A stretch of 64,000 nucleotides of DNA from assembly GCA_041156125.1 (NCBI GenBank), contig JBEVTI010000010.1, positions 1-64,000 of the forward strand, read 5' to 3'. This document shows positions 1-10,000 of this stretch, piece by piece. Within the stretch, counting starts at the first letter, position 1, and every line of letters begins with the position of its first letter. The notes below the pieces were generated by a model. The model was not told the DNA's origin, did no database searches, and saw nothing but the letters and a program-made list of their open reading frames with translations. The position numbers were made by a program, and so were the translations under genes. The DNA comes from Paraktedonobacter carboxidivorans (GTDB taxonomy: Bacteria > Chloroflexota > Ktedonobacteria > Ktedonobacterales > Ktedonobacteraceae).

Positions 1-240
1 AGAATCCATCTTGAAGATATTCGACGCATCGATCAGGAAGTGCGCTATATCTTAAAACAACAGGGCGAATATCCACTGCTACAGATCAGCAAGCGCTTTG
101 AACAGGCGAGTTTTTTCGCGGTCTCGGCGACAGGCAATGCACCCGACAACCACAATAAATATAGCCGGATTGAGCCACATCGTTGCCTTGATCCACTGAT
201 CTGGTTGCTTTGGAGACTCAACTTTCTGGAGGCGAGGTAG
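1..240 (+). CDS. TRAFAC-type GTPase, C-terminal fragment (cut by window edge)
   Basis: The frame is open from base 1 to the TAG at 238-240, so this is the 3' end of a gene that begins outside the window. The 79 visible residues align closely with the C-terminus of the next gene: both share LLQIS-RF, a SATG box (the likely G5 guanine-recognition loop), K-Y and EP-HCLDP followed by a W-L-W tail. It is therefore a tandem paralogue of the GTPase at 311. The gap to the next start is only 70 bp, which suggests co-transcription. An internal GTG at 40 could be mistaken for a start, but homology continues upstream of it. Which GTPase subfamily it belongs to cannot be decided without the missing N-terminal half. 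Confidence 0.85.
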   Translation, partial: RIHLEDIRRIDQEVRYILKQQGEYPLLQISKRFEQASFFAVSATGNAPDNHNKYSRIEPHRCLDPLIWLLWRLNFLEAR

Positions 241-310
241 CAGATACGATGCGAAGAATAATTTTTCTCGGTCTTTTACAGATATCAGGATATAGAGGGA
301 GAACAGAAAG

Positions 311-1483
311 ATGCCTCTGATCAGTCCCGGCTTTAAAATTCGCTGCCCATATTGTCGCCAGGAATTCCATCCCGGAGACGCACCTATCAGTTCTCTGAAC
401 AACTCCAATACGGTGCTCTATACGCCTCCCAAACGCGGAAGCCTGGGATACTATCTCTCGCGCGTGAAAGTCGAGGAGTTGACGGGCGAAAAATACACGA
501 CAGAGATGGCCCGCCGTAGTTGTCCCTCGTGTAACCGTCTGCTTCCTGAGCACGAAACCGATAAGGTCTTTAATATCGCGATTGTGGGCGATACCTCATC
601 CGGGAAAACGCACTTTATCGCTGTGCTGATCGATCAATTAAGGCGCGGCCTGCTTATGCAAACTGGCACTGGCGGCACGCGCTTAATGGCACTCAGCCCG
701 GATACCGAGCGCAAGTATCGCGAGGATTACTATATCCCTATTCTGCAAGAACGTAACGCCCGCCTGCCAGGCACGGCCCGCGGCACCTTTGACGCTCAGG
801 GCCAGCCCATCCCTCACGATCCGCTAGCCTATCAACTGATGCTGCACGATAATCAGACCAATCTCACACAAAGCGTCAATCTGCTTTTCTATGATATACC
901 AGGCGAAGAGATTGCGGACTCAACCCTGATTGTCCAATTTGGTGAACATATCCTGCGCGCCGACGCGGTTATCTATCTTGCCGACCCCGTGACTATCCCT
1001 AAAGTGCGCGAGAAACTGCCCTCGCACCTTCAGCCGGATGCTACTTCGATCTCCACGCGCAGCGCCCACGAGGTGCTCTCGAATGTGATGTACCGCTTTG
1101 AGCAGTATCAAAAAGTTGCCCCAGGTGCAAATATTGACGTGCCCACGGCGATTATGCTCTCCAAGTCCGATCTGCTTAAATATACCATTCCGGTAAATCA
1201 ACACCGTAATTATCTTATTTTCCAAACGAAAATCTACGACGGTAAGGCACACCTGCAGGAGTTCACGCGCATCCACGAGGAGGTTGAAAGTTGCCTGCGT
1301 TTCTATGGCGAGCATGCCCTGCTACAAATCAGCAGCCGCTTCACCAGGCTCAATTTCTTCGCTGCTTCCGCCACTGGTGGCCCGCCTGACGGCAAAGGTA
1401 AATATGTTCACCTGGAGCCACTCCACTGCCTTGATCCTTTTGTCTGGGTGTTGTGGAAGCTAGGGTGTATTGATGCTGCTTAA
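311..1483 (+). CDS. TRAFAC-type GTPase with split zinc ribbon (DO-GTPase2/GAP1-system type)
   Basis: A 390-residue P-loop GTPase. The N-terminus carries two CxxC knuckles (C12/C15 and C71/C74), which probably form one zinc ribbon split by an insertion. The G motifs follow: P-loop GDTSSGKT (93-100), DIPG (195-198) in the Walker B/G3 position, SKSD (284-287) as G4 and SATG near the C-terminus as G5. A conserved EP-HCLDP-VW-LW tail is shared with the upstream paralogue. An AGGGAGAACAG-type ribosome site precedes the ATG. The neighbouring GAP1-like gene starts 55 bp downstream. In known families, GTPases of this kind are paired with GAP1 proteins in predicted conflict or signalling cassettes. The biochemical role is inferred, but the GTPase fold is well supported. 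Confidence 0.85.
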   Translation: MPLISPGFKIRCPYCRQEFHPGDAPISSLNNSNTVLYTPPKRGSLGYYLSRVKVEELTGEKYTTEMARRSCPSCNRLLPEHETDKVFNIAIVGDTSSGKTHFIAVLIDQLRRGLLMQTGTGGTRLMALSPDTERKYREDYYIPILQERNARLPGTARGTFDAQGQPIPHDPLAYQLMLHDNQTNLTQSVNLLFYDIPGEEIADSTLIVQFGEHILRADAVIYLADPVTIPKVREKLPSHLQPDATSISTRSAHEVLSNVMYRFEQYQKVAPGANIDVPTAIMLSKSDLLKYTIPVNQHRNYLIFQTKIYDGKAHLQEFTRIHEEVESCLRFYGEHALLQISSRFTRLNFFAASATGGPPDGKGKYVHLEPLHCLDPFVWVLWKLGCIDAA

Positions 1484-1538
1484 ACATCTATAGTCGATCT
1501 ATCTCAAAAAAGAGATGTTGCAGGAAGAGAGAGTCTAT

Positions 1539-4500
1539 ATGCAAGGGGATCTGGATCAACTCTGGTACACCTGGTCCAAAAATGGACTTGACTCTATGGC
1601 CATGGGCTATCGAGTACGCGCGGCTTCAGGAGATTTGCACAATACACAAAGCATGCGCTATCGCGTCCTGGACCGTTTCCTACGCTACGAAGCGCCTCAG
1701 GGGATCAATATCAATGAATTCGATGCACGCATCGCTCCCATCTCCTATGCCTTTATTAGCAATGGGCCAGAGCGCTTGCTGATCCGTAAGGTCTTCAAAG
1801 GTCGCGATCTGGTTGGACGCAATTCGGTCTTCTTTACCCATCTGATCGCTGGTCTCCCCGATGAGTTTACGGTACGCGATGCCATCCGTCTGTGGAATTG
1901 CTCCGAATTATGGGTGGATTCTGAGGACCAGAAAGCGCCGAACGATACGTCGCTGGACCCCATTCCCTTTGCCGTCCTCAAACGCTACGCTGATCGCGTG
2001 CAGGCTACTCCCTCGTTGCCTTTCGCGGCCATGCGGCCACAGCTCGAAAACCTGCTACTGGCCCTCCTGAGCCAGAATAGCTACTTGCCGAAAATCATGC
2101 TGATGGGTCGCTCTGAGCCAGCTACAGCGCTGATTTATGGCCTGACCCATTGCCTGCCACTGACCCTACTCGGCAACTTTACTTTTACAACTTACGAGAG
2201 CACGCTCAATGAACTAGAAGCCACTATTCTGACAACTGTTACCAGCACCGAACTGACCAATCCCACCTTTCTTGAAATACGTTCAAACGATCTTCTCCCA
2301 ATCTCTCCCAGCAATCTCCAGAAATACAAAACGTATGTGAAGGTGTCCCTGGACTATTTAATGTCAAACAGCGGCGAGACCTTCCTGGGTTTTCTCAAGC
2401 GTATGGAAAACCATCAGTGCCAGAGTTCAGAGCAACTTATTGAGGAATTCAACCTGGCTTTTGGACAGGGGCCGTTAACCTTCAAACAGGTGGAAACGAT
2501 CATCACGCACGCCAGCGAATACAGCGCCAAGTTGCGCGATCCCCTGTTTCAACAGCAGAGTGCCGCCTTACTGGTCGAGAATAGTGAATACTGGCACACA
2601 CAAGGCCACAAAACTTTTCAGCAGGTAATTACAAAACTGAGTTCCATTGACCAGAACGATCCTGCATACCAGGCCTTCACCAGCTATGTACAAAGCATAG
2701 CTACTTACCTGCTGGGCACCCTGCGCGAGGGATTGCAACAGTTCAAAATGCTGGAGGCCCAGGGAAAGAGTCCCTGGCAACTGTTGCGACACGCGGGAGA
2801 TCTACTTGTGGCCCTCGTGCCTCCAGCCTCTCAGGAGGCGTTCTGGGCCCACCTGCTCGGCGAGTTTGCCCAGCCTGCGTTTCAGACGTTGATCAAGACC
2901 GATGGGTTGTGGCCCTTTCAATTATGGTTGCTGGAACAAGCTGCTCAGCTCCCCCAGCCGCAGCGCTGGTATACACTGGTCCAGCCCTGGTTGGAAATCC
3001 CAGCCTGGGATAAATTGGAAAAGGTCTTTGCCCTCCAGTTGCCTGCCGAGTGGACCTATGCAGCCATCTATGGACGTATCCAGGATGTTCCCAGAAGCGC
3101 GCTTCCTGTAATGCAAAAAAACGAAGCTCTGTTCATTTCAGCCCTCCAGCAGTTGCTCCAGCAGGGAGGCCATAGCTCTATCAACGCTACGGGCATCTTC
3201 TTCCAACACCTGGTGGAATATGGCTATACTAACCGCGTCCCATTTTTGCTGGCTCTGCTTAATGCCTACGCCGAGTCAGGCTTTGTGCAAACCCTCTTTG
3301 CCGCGGTGGGTCTCGCAACCCCCGCGCGTCTTCAACCAGCTGAGGTTAGCCTGGTGCTCAGTGGCTGTCGAGCGGAGGTAATCGCCACGTGCAACCGCTC
3401 ACAAGCCCTGGCAGACTACATCCAGGAATTTATTCTCACGCTCACGCCAGCAAAACTTGGTTCTGAGAACATTCTGCGCTTGCTTTATCAGATAGAACAA
3501 CTCAGTGCGGGACAGGGCATGGCCCCTCTGATGCCTGTTCAAGTCACGAACCTCGCGGCGCATTGGCTGATGGTAAACACCCTGATCAACGCACCCACTC
3601 TGGACCGGCACATCATGGTTAAAGCAGACATGGCTATTAAACACATCCTGCAAAGCATCAACCCCGCTCAAGCCACCCAGGTAGTACAAACATTCGCCGA
3701 GGAATTTATCCCTATTCTGGCCAAACTGGCCAGAACGGAGTCCGATCTGGAGATGATCCTGGATATCCTTGGCAGAAGTATGACCAGTTCGCGCTGGGAT
3801 CTGCTGCGCTGGATGGCCCTGCTCGCCGGTCAGAGCAGAACGCGGCTCTATGAATTGCTGCCCTACGCCACCTGCGGCATGCGCGAAGCCGAACGAGCCA
3901 GAATGACGGAGAGCGACCTGAGTCTCTACCTGCGCCAACTCTTCGGCCAGGCCAATAAAGAGCTACTCAAAAACTTTGACGCTGTGGTCAGCTATGAAAT
4001 CTGGCCCGATACCTACCGTCAGAACTGGGAAAACTGGCGCGGGCGAGGCAAAAGAGGCCCCCTTAGCTTTACACAGCGCGGCAATACCGGGCGTCTGGCA
4101 ATAGAGCACCAACCGCTTGTCCTGCCTGGTCCTGGCAACCTGGCATCCACACCAGCCAGTTCACGCGAGCAGATGGACTACACTCTCCCCACACACAACG
4201 CGCCTGAACAGTTCGCCCATACTCCTAATACACCAGCGCCAACAGTGTCTGCCAGCAGAATCCTTGTAACTCTGCCAACGCTGAACCGCACGATCTCGTA
4301 TGAAGAGTATACCAACATCCACCATGTTATGCCGGTTCTACTGCTCTACTGGCTGCAAGAACATCTGCCAGACGGACAATATTACTCAAAACCTGCCCAG
4401 ATTGAGAAGAAAACGCTACAAATGATCTACGAAGACCTGCGCACAAATCCAGCACAGCCATTGCGCAGATTGCTGACGTACCTGGCGGAAGATATGCTCA

Positions 4501-4790
4501 TCGAAGACGCGATTAACAATAGCCGCGTGCTAGTCGGCACAGTCACCGCTCAACGCATCGATCCTGAACCCTATCTGTTAGAAGAATTCCGCAATTTTCT
4601 TAACCTTCCTAATAAAGCTACTAACCCTGAAATATTCTATCAGAACGGCCTGCGTGTCTTAATCCGCCGCTACCTGATACTCAACCAATTAGAAGAAGAG
4701 CAGAAAAAGAATCCTCTTAAGGAAGTTTTTGGCAAGAATGGTCTACAGGGGTTTCTTGAAAAAGAACACACCAAAATCCAATTTCTGTAA
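1539..4790 (+). CDS. GAP1-like GTPase-associated protein, 1083 aa
   Basis: A large, probably cytosolic protein. The N-terminal stretch (QLWYTW..NGLD....GYRVRAAS) fits the pattern of GAP1-N domains, which usually open with a Q-L-x-Y-T-x-x-x-x-G-L-D-type segment. About 850 helical residues follow with no catalytic motif that I recognise. A Pro/Thr/Ser-rich linker lies at roughly residues 860-910, and the C-terminus is charged and helical. GAP1 proteins are named for constant association with GTPases of the type encoded just upstream and may act as regulators or adaptors. I prefer the ATG at 1539, which has a GAGAGAG purine tract upstream and places the conserved motif near the N-terminus. An in-frame ATG at 1515 is the alternative. 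The family assignment is from motif memory, not a search. Confidence 0.7.
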   Translation: MQGDLDQLWYTWSKNGLDSMAMGYRVRAASGDLHNTQSMRYRVLDRFLRYEAPQGININEFDARIAPISYAFISNGPERLLIRKVFKGRDLVGRNSVFFTHLIAGLPDEFTVRDAIRLWNCSELWVDSEDQKAPNDTSLDPIPFAVLKRYADRVQATPSLPFAAMRPQLENLLLALLSQNSYLPKIMLMGRSEPATALIYGLTHCLPLTLLGNFTFTTYESTLNELEATILTTVTSTELTNPTFLEIRSNDLLPISPSNLQKYKTYVKVSLDYLMSNSGETFLGFLKRMENHQCQSSEQLIEEFNLAFGQGPLTFKQVETIITHASEYSAKLRDPLFQQQSAALLVENSEYWHTQGHKTFQQVITKLSSIDQNDPAYQAFTSYVQSIATYLLGTLREGLQQFKMLEAQGKSPWQLLRHAGDLLVALVPPASQEAFWAHLLGEFAQPAFQTLIKTDGLWPFQLWLLEQAAQLPQPQRWYTLVQPWLEIPAWDKLEKVFALQLPAEWTYAAIYGRIQDVPRSALPVMQKNEALFISALQQLLQQGGHSSINATGIFFQHLVEYGYTNRVPFLLALLNAYAESGFVQTLFAAVGLATPARLQPAEVSLVLSGCRAEVIATCNRSQALADYIQEFILTLTPAKLGSENILRLLYQIEQLSAGQGMAPLMPVQVTNLAAHWLMVNTLINAPTLDRHIMVKADMAIKHILQSINPAQATQVVQTFAEEFIPILAKLARTESDLEMILDILGRSMTSSRWDLLRWMALLAGQSRTRLYELLPYATCGMREAERARMTESDLSLYLRQLFGQANKELLKNFDAVVSYEIWPDTYRQNWENWRGRGKRGPLSFTQRGNTGRLAIEHQPLVLPGPGNLASTPASSREQMDYTLPTHNAPEQFAHTPNTPAPTVSASRILVTLPTLNRTISYEEYTNIHHVMPVLLLYWLQEHLPDGQYYSKPAQIEKKTLQMIYEDLRTNPAQPLRRLLTYLAEDMLIEDAINNSRVLVGTVTAQRIDPEPYLLEEFRNFLNLPNKATNPEIFYQNGLRVLIRRYLILNQLEEEQKKNPLKEVFGKNGLQGFLEKEHTKIQFL

Positions 4791-4848
4791 ATTTATGCAT
4801 TGAAACAGGAGTAACAGCCTCTAACTCGCAGAATAACAGGAGAGAATA

Positions 4849-6258
4849 ATGACTTTTGTACAGGATACCCAGCATAAAATTGGCGCTATCGCTAGTAAAA
4901 TCGAGGGAACAAACTCTACTGCTGCCGCGCGCTTGATGCGTCTATACAACGCGCTCGGACGTGCTCCCGACTCAATGCCCGAAGCCTGGGCCGCGACAAA
5001 CGTCCAGCAAATGATCGACGTTAACACGATCGCGGCCCAGATGCGCGCCAAAGATATCCCCTCGTTCCCCTGGCGCCTCCTTGAGTGGGTGCGCAACCTG
5101 TTGATTTTCCTACCCCTGGCTCTGACCTGGCTTGGCATCTCCAGCGCGGTCAGCGCTTATTCAAGCTATATTACTTCCGTCCTGCAAAACAGTCATCTTA
5201 CCCTTGACCAGAAAAATCAAATCGTCAATACTCCCTTTCTTTATCTCTGGCAACAGGGCTTCGGAGGTCACCTCTCCAATCAGGGGTTTATTCTTAGTAG
5301 CCTGGCCTTCTTTGACTTTCTTCTGTTGAGCGCACTGTTCGTTCTTACCGGGATTGTCAATTACCGCAGCCATCTGCGCTCCAACGCCAAAGAACAGGAG
5401 GTGGAGTTACTCCAGGAGGAACTAAGCGACGCCCTGGCCGACGCAGCGCTCTGCATGACCAGCATTAGTATACAGGATCAACAGCCGAGCAATGTCGCTG
5501 ATCTCTCGCGCCAATTGCTTAATGAACTGTCCAAAGAGCGCCAGCGCCTCGACGATCTTTCAACCAGGCGTGAAAAAGAACTGGCCGATCTAAAAGGCTT
5601 CACTGATGCCCTCCTGCCTATCTCACAAAATATGCTGAATGGCGCATCACATATTCAGCAATCTACCGATAATCTGACAAATGTCCTGCGAGGCCTCTCC
5701 TCTCCTCTTCAACAGCTGGTAAGCGATATACAAAATATGCTCAATACTATCACTCAGATGCTCCAGAGCCAGCGCGAGACCAGCGAAAGTGTCAAACAAC
5801 TGGTCAACGATCAGAAAACCTGGGGCAGCGATCTAGAACAAGCGATGGATGAACTCTCAGTCTCCACCCGCAGTTTGAATCAGCTTCCTGCGGCCATCAA
5901 CCAATGGACTGGCCAGCTCGCTGGATTAGTAAGCCAGCTCGCTATCGAACATCAGGCCCAAACAACTGTCTCGCAAATGACCGCTGATGTTGCCAGTGGA
6001 CTCCAGGAAGCCCTCAAGGCTATTCACCAGACGACTAACGAACTGCGCAGTATGGCCAACGATTTCTACACGATTATGAATTTGCAAAGAGACTTCCCCA
6101 ATGCTGTTAAAGCCAGCCTTAACGACGTAATTCGCGACTATGGCAATGCCGCCTCTACTCTGGCCCAAAGCGGTAACAGCCTGGCCTATGCTTCGCAAAT
6201 GCTTATGAATGCCTCCGCTCGCTTCAACGGCGGTGGTCCGCTCCCCATGCGCCCATAG
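4849..6258 (+). CDS. Two-TM membrane protein with long C-terminal coiled coil
   Basis: This 469-residue protein has a soluble N-terminus of about 75 residues. Two strongly hydrophobic segments follow, at about 80-104 (LLIFLPLALTWLGI) and 147-171 (SLAFFDFLLLSALFVL, with an acidic D156 inside the membrane). After them comes an almost uninterrupted Gln/Leu/Ser-rich heptad region from about 175 to 450. The long tail resembles chemoreceptor or phage-tail-like coiled coils, and also the tail of MotA-like ZorA proteins, though the usual MotA/ExbB helix count is not met. It sits 58 bp after the GAP1-like gene and is followed by an ExbD/MotB-like gene, so a membrane complex is plausible. An AGGAGAG ribosome site precedes the start. 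Function is unassigned. Confidence 0.75.
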   Translation: MTFVQDTQHKIGAIASKIEGTNSTAAARLMRLYNALGRAPDSMPEAWAATNVQQMIDVNTIAAQMRAKDIPSFPWRLLEWVRNLLIFLPLALTWLGISSAVSAYSSYITSVLQNSHLTLDQKNQIVNTPFLYLWQQGFGGHLSNQGFILSSLAFFDFLLLSALFVLTGIVNYRSHLRSNAKEQEVELLQEELSDALADAALCMTSISIQDQQPSNVADLSRQLLNELSKERQRLDDLSTRREKELADLKGFTDALLPISQNMLNGASHIQQSTDNLTNVLRGLSSPLQQLVSDIQNMLNTITQMLQSQRETSESVKQLVNDQKTWGSDLEQAMDELSVSTRSLNQLPAAINQWTGQLAGLVSQLAIEHQAQTTVSQMTADVASGLQEALKAIHQTTNELRSMANDFYTIMNLQRDFPNAVKASLNDVIRDYGNAASTLAQSGNSLAYASQMLMNASARFNGGGPLPMRP

Positions 6259-6327
6259 TGCAAGCACATTCTGGAGCAGCAAAGTTTTATAAGCATACAC
6301 TATAAAAACATGTGAAATGAGGAATAG

Positions 6328-6849
6328 ATGCAACAACGGAACCCACGCATTGCTCGCGATATGACTATTCTTGGCGGCTGGCTTTTCGCCGACCTGCTCC
6401 TGGGCCTGGTTGTTATTTTCATGGCCACGCAACCGCCTATACCTAAAACGCTTGTGCCTACTCCCAGCCCTATCACTCTGGTTACACCTACACCGACATT
6501 GCCGCCGCATCTGGAAAGGGGATTTGTGCATCTTCCCATACCAAATGTAGATTACAATGGCATTTTGAGCAACTCAGCTTCAGCGGTTCACTATGTCAAG
6601 AATTTTATTAATAGTCAAAGCCGTCTCCAGGGTCGTGAGGCTGGCCTGGTCATTATCTCTGACGGCGCACTTAGCGATCCCGATATTGACATTGCTCTCA
6701 AAGTTGGCAAAGCGATGATGAGCAATGTCTTGCAACCCATGGGAAAACAGACTCTACTCTTTAAGCTGACCTCTTATTATGGTCCACTTTATACCTTTGG
6801 TCAGGATCATAGCATTGTGACCCTCGATATTTATCTTTTCGCGCAATAA
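6328..6849 (+). CDS. Single-TM protein with ExbD/MotB-like helix
   Basis: A 173-residue protein with a short cytoplasmic N-terminus and one transmembrane helix at about 12-33 (GGWLFADLLLGLVVIFMA). The embedded D22 and the D-L-L-x-L-x-x-I-F-M pattern match the ion-carrying helix of ExbD, TolR and MotB stators. A Pro/Thr-rich periplasmic or external linker follows (38-62). The remaining globular part (GREAGLVIISDG....ALKVGKAMMSNVL) could be a diverged OmpA-like wall-binding fold. It is the last gene of the cassette and ends just before a strong hairpin. The ExbD/MotB relation is inferred from the helix pattern only. If correct, this gene and the coiled-coil neighbour would form an ion-driven module comparable to ZorAB. 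Confidence 0.65.
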   Translation: MQQRNPRIARDMTILGGWLFADLLLGLVVIFMATQPPIPKTLVPTPSPITLVTPTPTLPPHLERGFVHLPIPNVDYNGILSNSASAVHYVKNFINSQSRLQGREAGLVIISDGALSDPDIDIALKVGKAMMSNVLQPMGKQTLLFKLTSYYGPLYTFGQDHSIVTLDIYLFAQ

Positions 6850-6862
6850 TCTTTGTGCCTTT

Positions 6863-6927
6863 TATGCGGAGAGGCCTGGTCGTTTTGCGTATCAAACTAA
6901 CGCAAAACGACCAGGCCTCTCCGCATA
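6863..6927. terminator. 28-bp perfect inverted repeat after the GTPase cassette
   Basis: The arms at 6863-6890 and 6900-6927 are exactly complementary over 28 bp around a 9-nt loop (ATCAAACTA). The hairpin lies 13 bp after the last cassette gene. There is no long T-run, so it is either a structure-driven terminator or a transcript 3'-end stabiliser. Confidence 0.75.
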
Positions 6928-6974
6928 GCGCAGAAGCAAGCAAAGAAAAGGCTGTAGTGTATAGCAAACGAGAA

Positions 6975-7009
6975 TGCCGGTCAGAGACTGGTTGAGTCTC
7001 TGACCGGCA
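6975..7009 (-). terminator. Hairpin downstream of gltB
   Basis: A 15-bp perfect stem (6975-6989 with 6995-7009) and a 5-nt loop, located 18 bp past the gltB stop on the minus strand. Only a weak T-rich stretch follows. Together with the hairpin at 6863 it insulates two converging transcripts. Confidence 0.7.
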
Positions 7010-7027
7010 AACCAGGGACAGCCGCCC

Positions 7028-10000
7028 CTAACTGAGCACTCCAGCCAATAGATCCTGGGTTGAGGCGGCAGAGGAGCTGGAGGAGACGCGCCAGAAGAAG
7101 CGCTGCAAATGGCTCCATTCAGCTAGCAGGCGAGCGGCTTGCCAGCTATTGGTCTTCTTGCGATGTGCTTCGATCAGCGCACATACGGCTTCGGCTTCAG
7201 CGGCATCATCCAATGGGCTGGCTTCGACCAGTTCGCCATTGAAACGCTGCAGGAAGGTGCCTGCGCGATCAAAGACATAAGCCACACCAGCGGACATACC
7301 GGCGCCAAAGTTCGGTCCGGTCTCACCGAGTACGAGCACAACGCCGCCGGTCATATACTCGCAAGCATGGGCTCCGACGCCTTCAACAACAGCCAGAGCG
7401 CCGCTATTGCGCACTGCGAAGCGCTCGCCAGCGCGTCCAGCAGCAAAGAGTTGACCACCTGTCGCGCCATACAAGACGGTATTGCCGAGAATGGTGTTCT
7501 GGTGGGCCACAAAACTGGCCTCGCTTGGGGGAGCGATAACGATCTGGCCACCTGTCATGCCTTTGCCAACATAGTCGTTAGCCTCCCCATGCAGAACCAG
7601 GCTCATCCCAGGCAGCGAGAAGGCGCCAAAGCTCTGACCAGCCGAACCATGAAAGATGCTGGTCACGCTCACACCTGGCAGGCCAGCATTGCCATACTTA
7701 CGCGCAATCTCGCCAGCCAGGCCCGCGCCAATTGTACGGTCGTAGTTGTGGATTATATGGCGCGTCAGCACACTGCACTCACCACGTAGCGCCTGTTCGG
7801 ACTCCGCGAGTAATTCGTCAGCCAGCGGCGAATGCTGCGGATTTGGTCGCGGCGTGGACGAAGCGTGGACTGGTAGAGAGACCAGCAATGGCTCCAACTC
7901 AACTGTGGCAGTTGGATCGGTGGCCAGTAGATCAGCGCGCCCAATCAGATCCTCCAGGCGCGTGAAGCCAAGCCTGGCCAGCCACTCGCGTACTTCATTG
8001 GCAATCAGGGTAAGAAAGTTCACCAGCATCTCCGGTGTGCCGGTAAACTTGGCGCGCAGATCTTCGCGCTGCGTAGCAATACCAGCCGGGCAGGTATTCA
8101 AATGGCACTGGCGCGCCATGTCGCAGCCTAACGAGACCAGGCTGGCTGTACCAAACCCGAACTCATCCGCGCCAAGCATAGCACCAATGATCACATCGCG
8201 CCCGGTCTTGAGACCGCCATCGACGCGCACTTTGACGCGCTCGCGTAAGCCGTTTTTAACCAGCGTCTGCTGCGTCTCCGCCAGGCCACGCTCCCAGGGA
8301 ATACCAGCATGCTTGATCGACTGCATCGGTGAGGCTCCGGTGCCGCCATCGTGTCCGCTGATCAATACATAATTGGCATGCGCTTTGGCGACGCCAGCCG
8401 CGATCGTGCCAACGCCAATGCTGGAGACAAGCTTGACGCCGACCTTTGCCTGGGGATTGATCTCGTGCAGATCAAAGATCAACTGAGCCAGGTCCTCGAT
8501 ACTATATATGTCATGATGAGGCGGTGGCGAAATGAGCGCGATATTCGGCTCTGTATGGCGCAGGCGCGCGATAAAGGGAGTTACCTTCGCTGGAGGAAGT
8601 TGTCCGCCCTCACCCGGCTTGGAGCCTTGCGCCATCTTGATCTCCAACTCTTCAGCGCGTACCAGGTATTCGGCGGTCACGCCAAAGCGGGCTGAGGCTA
8701 TCTGCTTGATTTTGCTGCTGACGGGAGAACCATTCAGCGTCTCATGGTACCAGGCCGGGTCCTCACCACCCTCGCCAGTGTTGTTGCGCCCACCAATGCT
8801 GTTCAACGCGGCGGCGATAGTGCGATGCGTCTCAGGGCTGAGCGCGCCCACGGACATGGCTGAGGCAACGAAACGCGCGCGAATCGCCTCCATAGGCTCA
8901 ACTTCTTCTAGAGGCACTGGTGTGCGATCCTTGAAAGAGAGCAGGTCGCGCAAAACAGTCGGCGGGCGCGAGTACACAAGCTGAGTAAACTGTTGATAGT
9001 CTTCGCTACTGCCAGTACGCGCGGCCTTTTGCAGCGCGCGAATCACCAGCGGCTGGAAGGCATGATATTCACCATCGCGGCGGAAACGATAGCGCCCGAT
9101 GTCAGTCAGCTTACGGCGGCTCTCGCTCAGCGGACCACTCTTCTCGCCAGCTGCGGCTTCGGCGCTTGCCTGAGCTGCCAGCGGCTCAAGCCAGGCTAGC
9201 ATCTGCGCGGTAATCTGTTTAAAGCCTACTGTGCCAGGATGAGCCGCGGAACCGGGGAAACAACGAGCAAGCAATTCCTGGTCCAGACCGAAAATCTCGA
9301 AAAGGCCGGCACCGATAATATTGCGCAACGTCGAAATGCCCATCCGCGCCATCACTTTGCGCAAACCACCCTCGATGACATGAATGTAGCTTTCCTCAGC
9401 CCGCTCAGGCGTAATATGTTCCAACTTACGCTGACCAGCCAGGGCACGTACACTGGCCAGAGCCAGATACGGCACTACAGCCTCAGATCCATAACCCAAC
9501 AGCAGCACAATCTGATGCACATCCAGAACGGAAGCAGTCTCACAGATCAGCGAGGTATAGTCGCGCAGACCACGACGAATCAACGCCTGGTGAACTGCGG
9601 CCATAGCAAGCAGCATTGGTATCGGCGGCTCATCCAGGGTAGATCCGCGGTCGCTGAGGATCAGGAAATCAATGCCATCCAGCGCGGCAGTGACCGCCTC
9701 TTCCTCCAGACGATGAAGCGCGGCTAGCAAAGCCTCCAGGCCTTGCTCACGCGGAAATGAGACATTGAGCACACGCGTGCTGTATCCCTCGCGCTTTAGC
9801 TCGCAAAGCGAGGCCAGTTGCGCTTCGGTCAACACAGGTGTGCTTAAGTGTAGTTGGCGCGCGTGCAATGGAGTTTCGGTCAACAAGCTCAAGCGACGAC
9901 CCAGATAGCAATCAAGCGACATCATCAGTTCTTCGCGCAATGGATCGATCGGCGGATTTGTGACCTGGGCAAAACGCTGGTGAAAGTAGTCAGCGAAAGA

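Noticed and set aside
3399..3938. 179-codon antisense frame within the GAP1-like gene
   Set aside because: No domain, no ribosome site, and the opposite frame is part of a long coherent protein.
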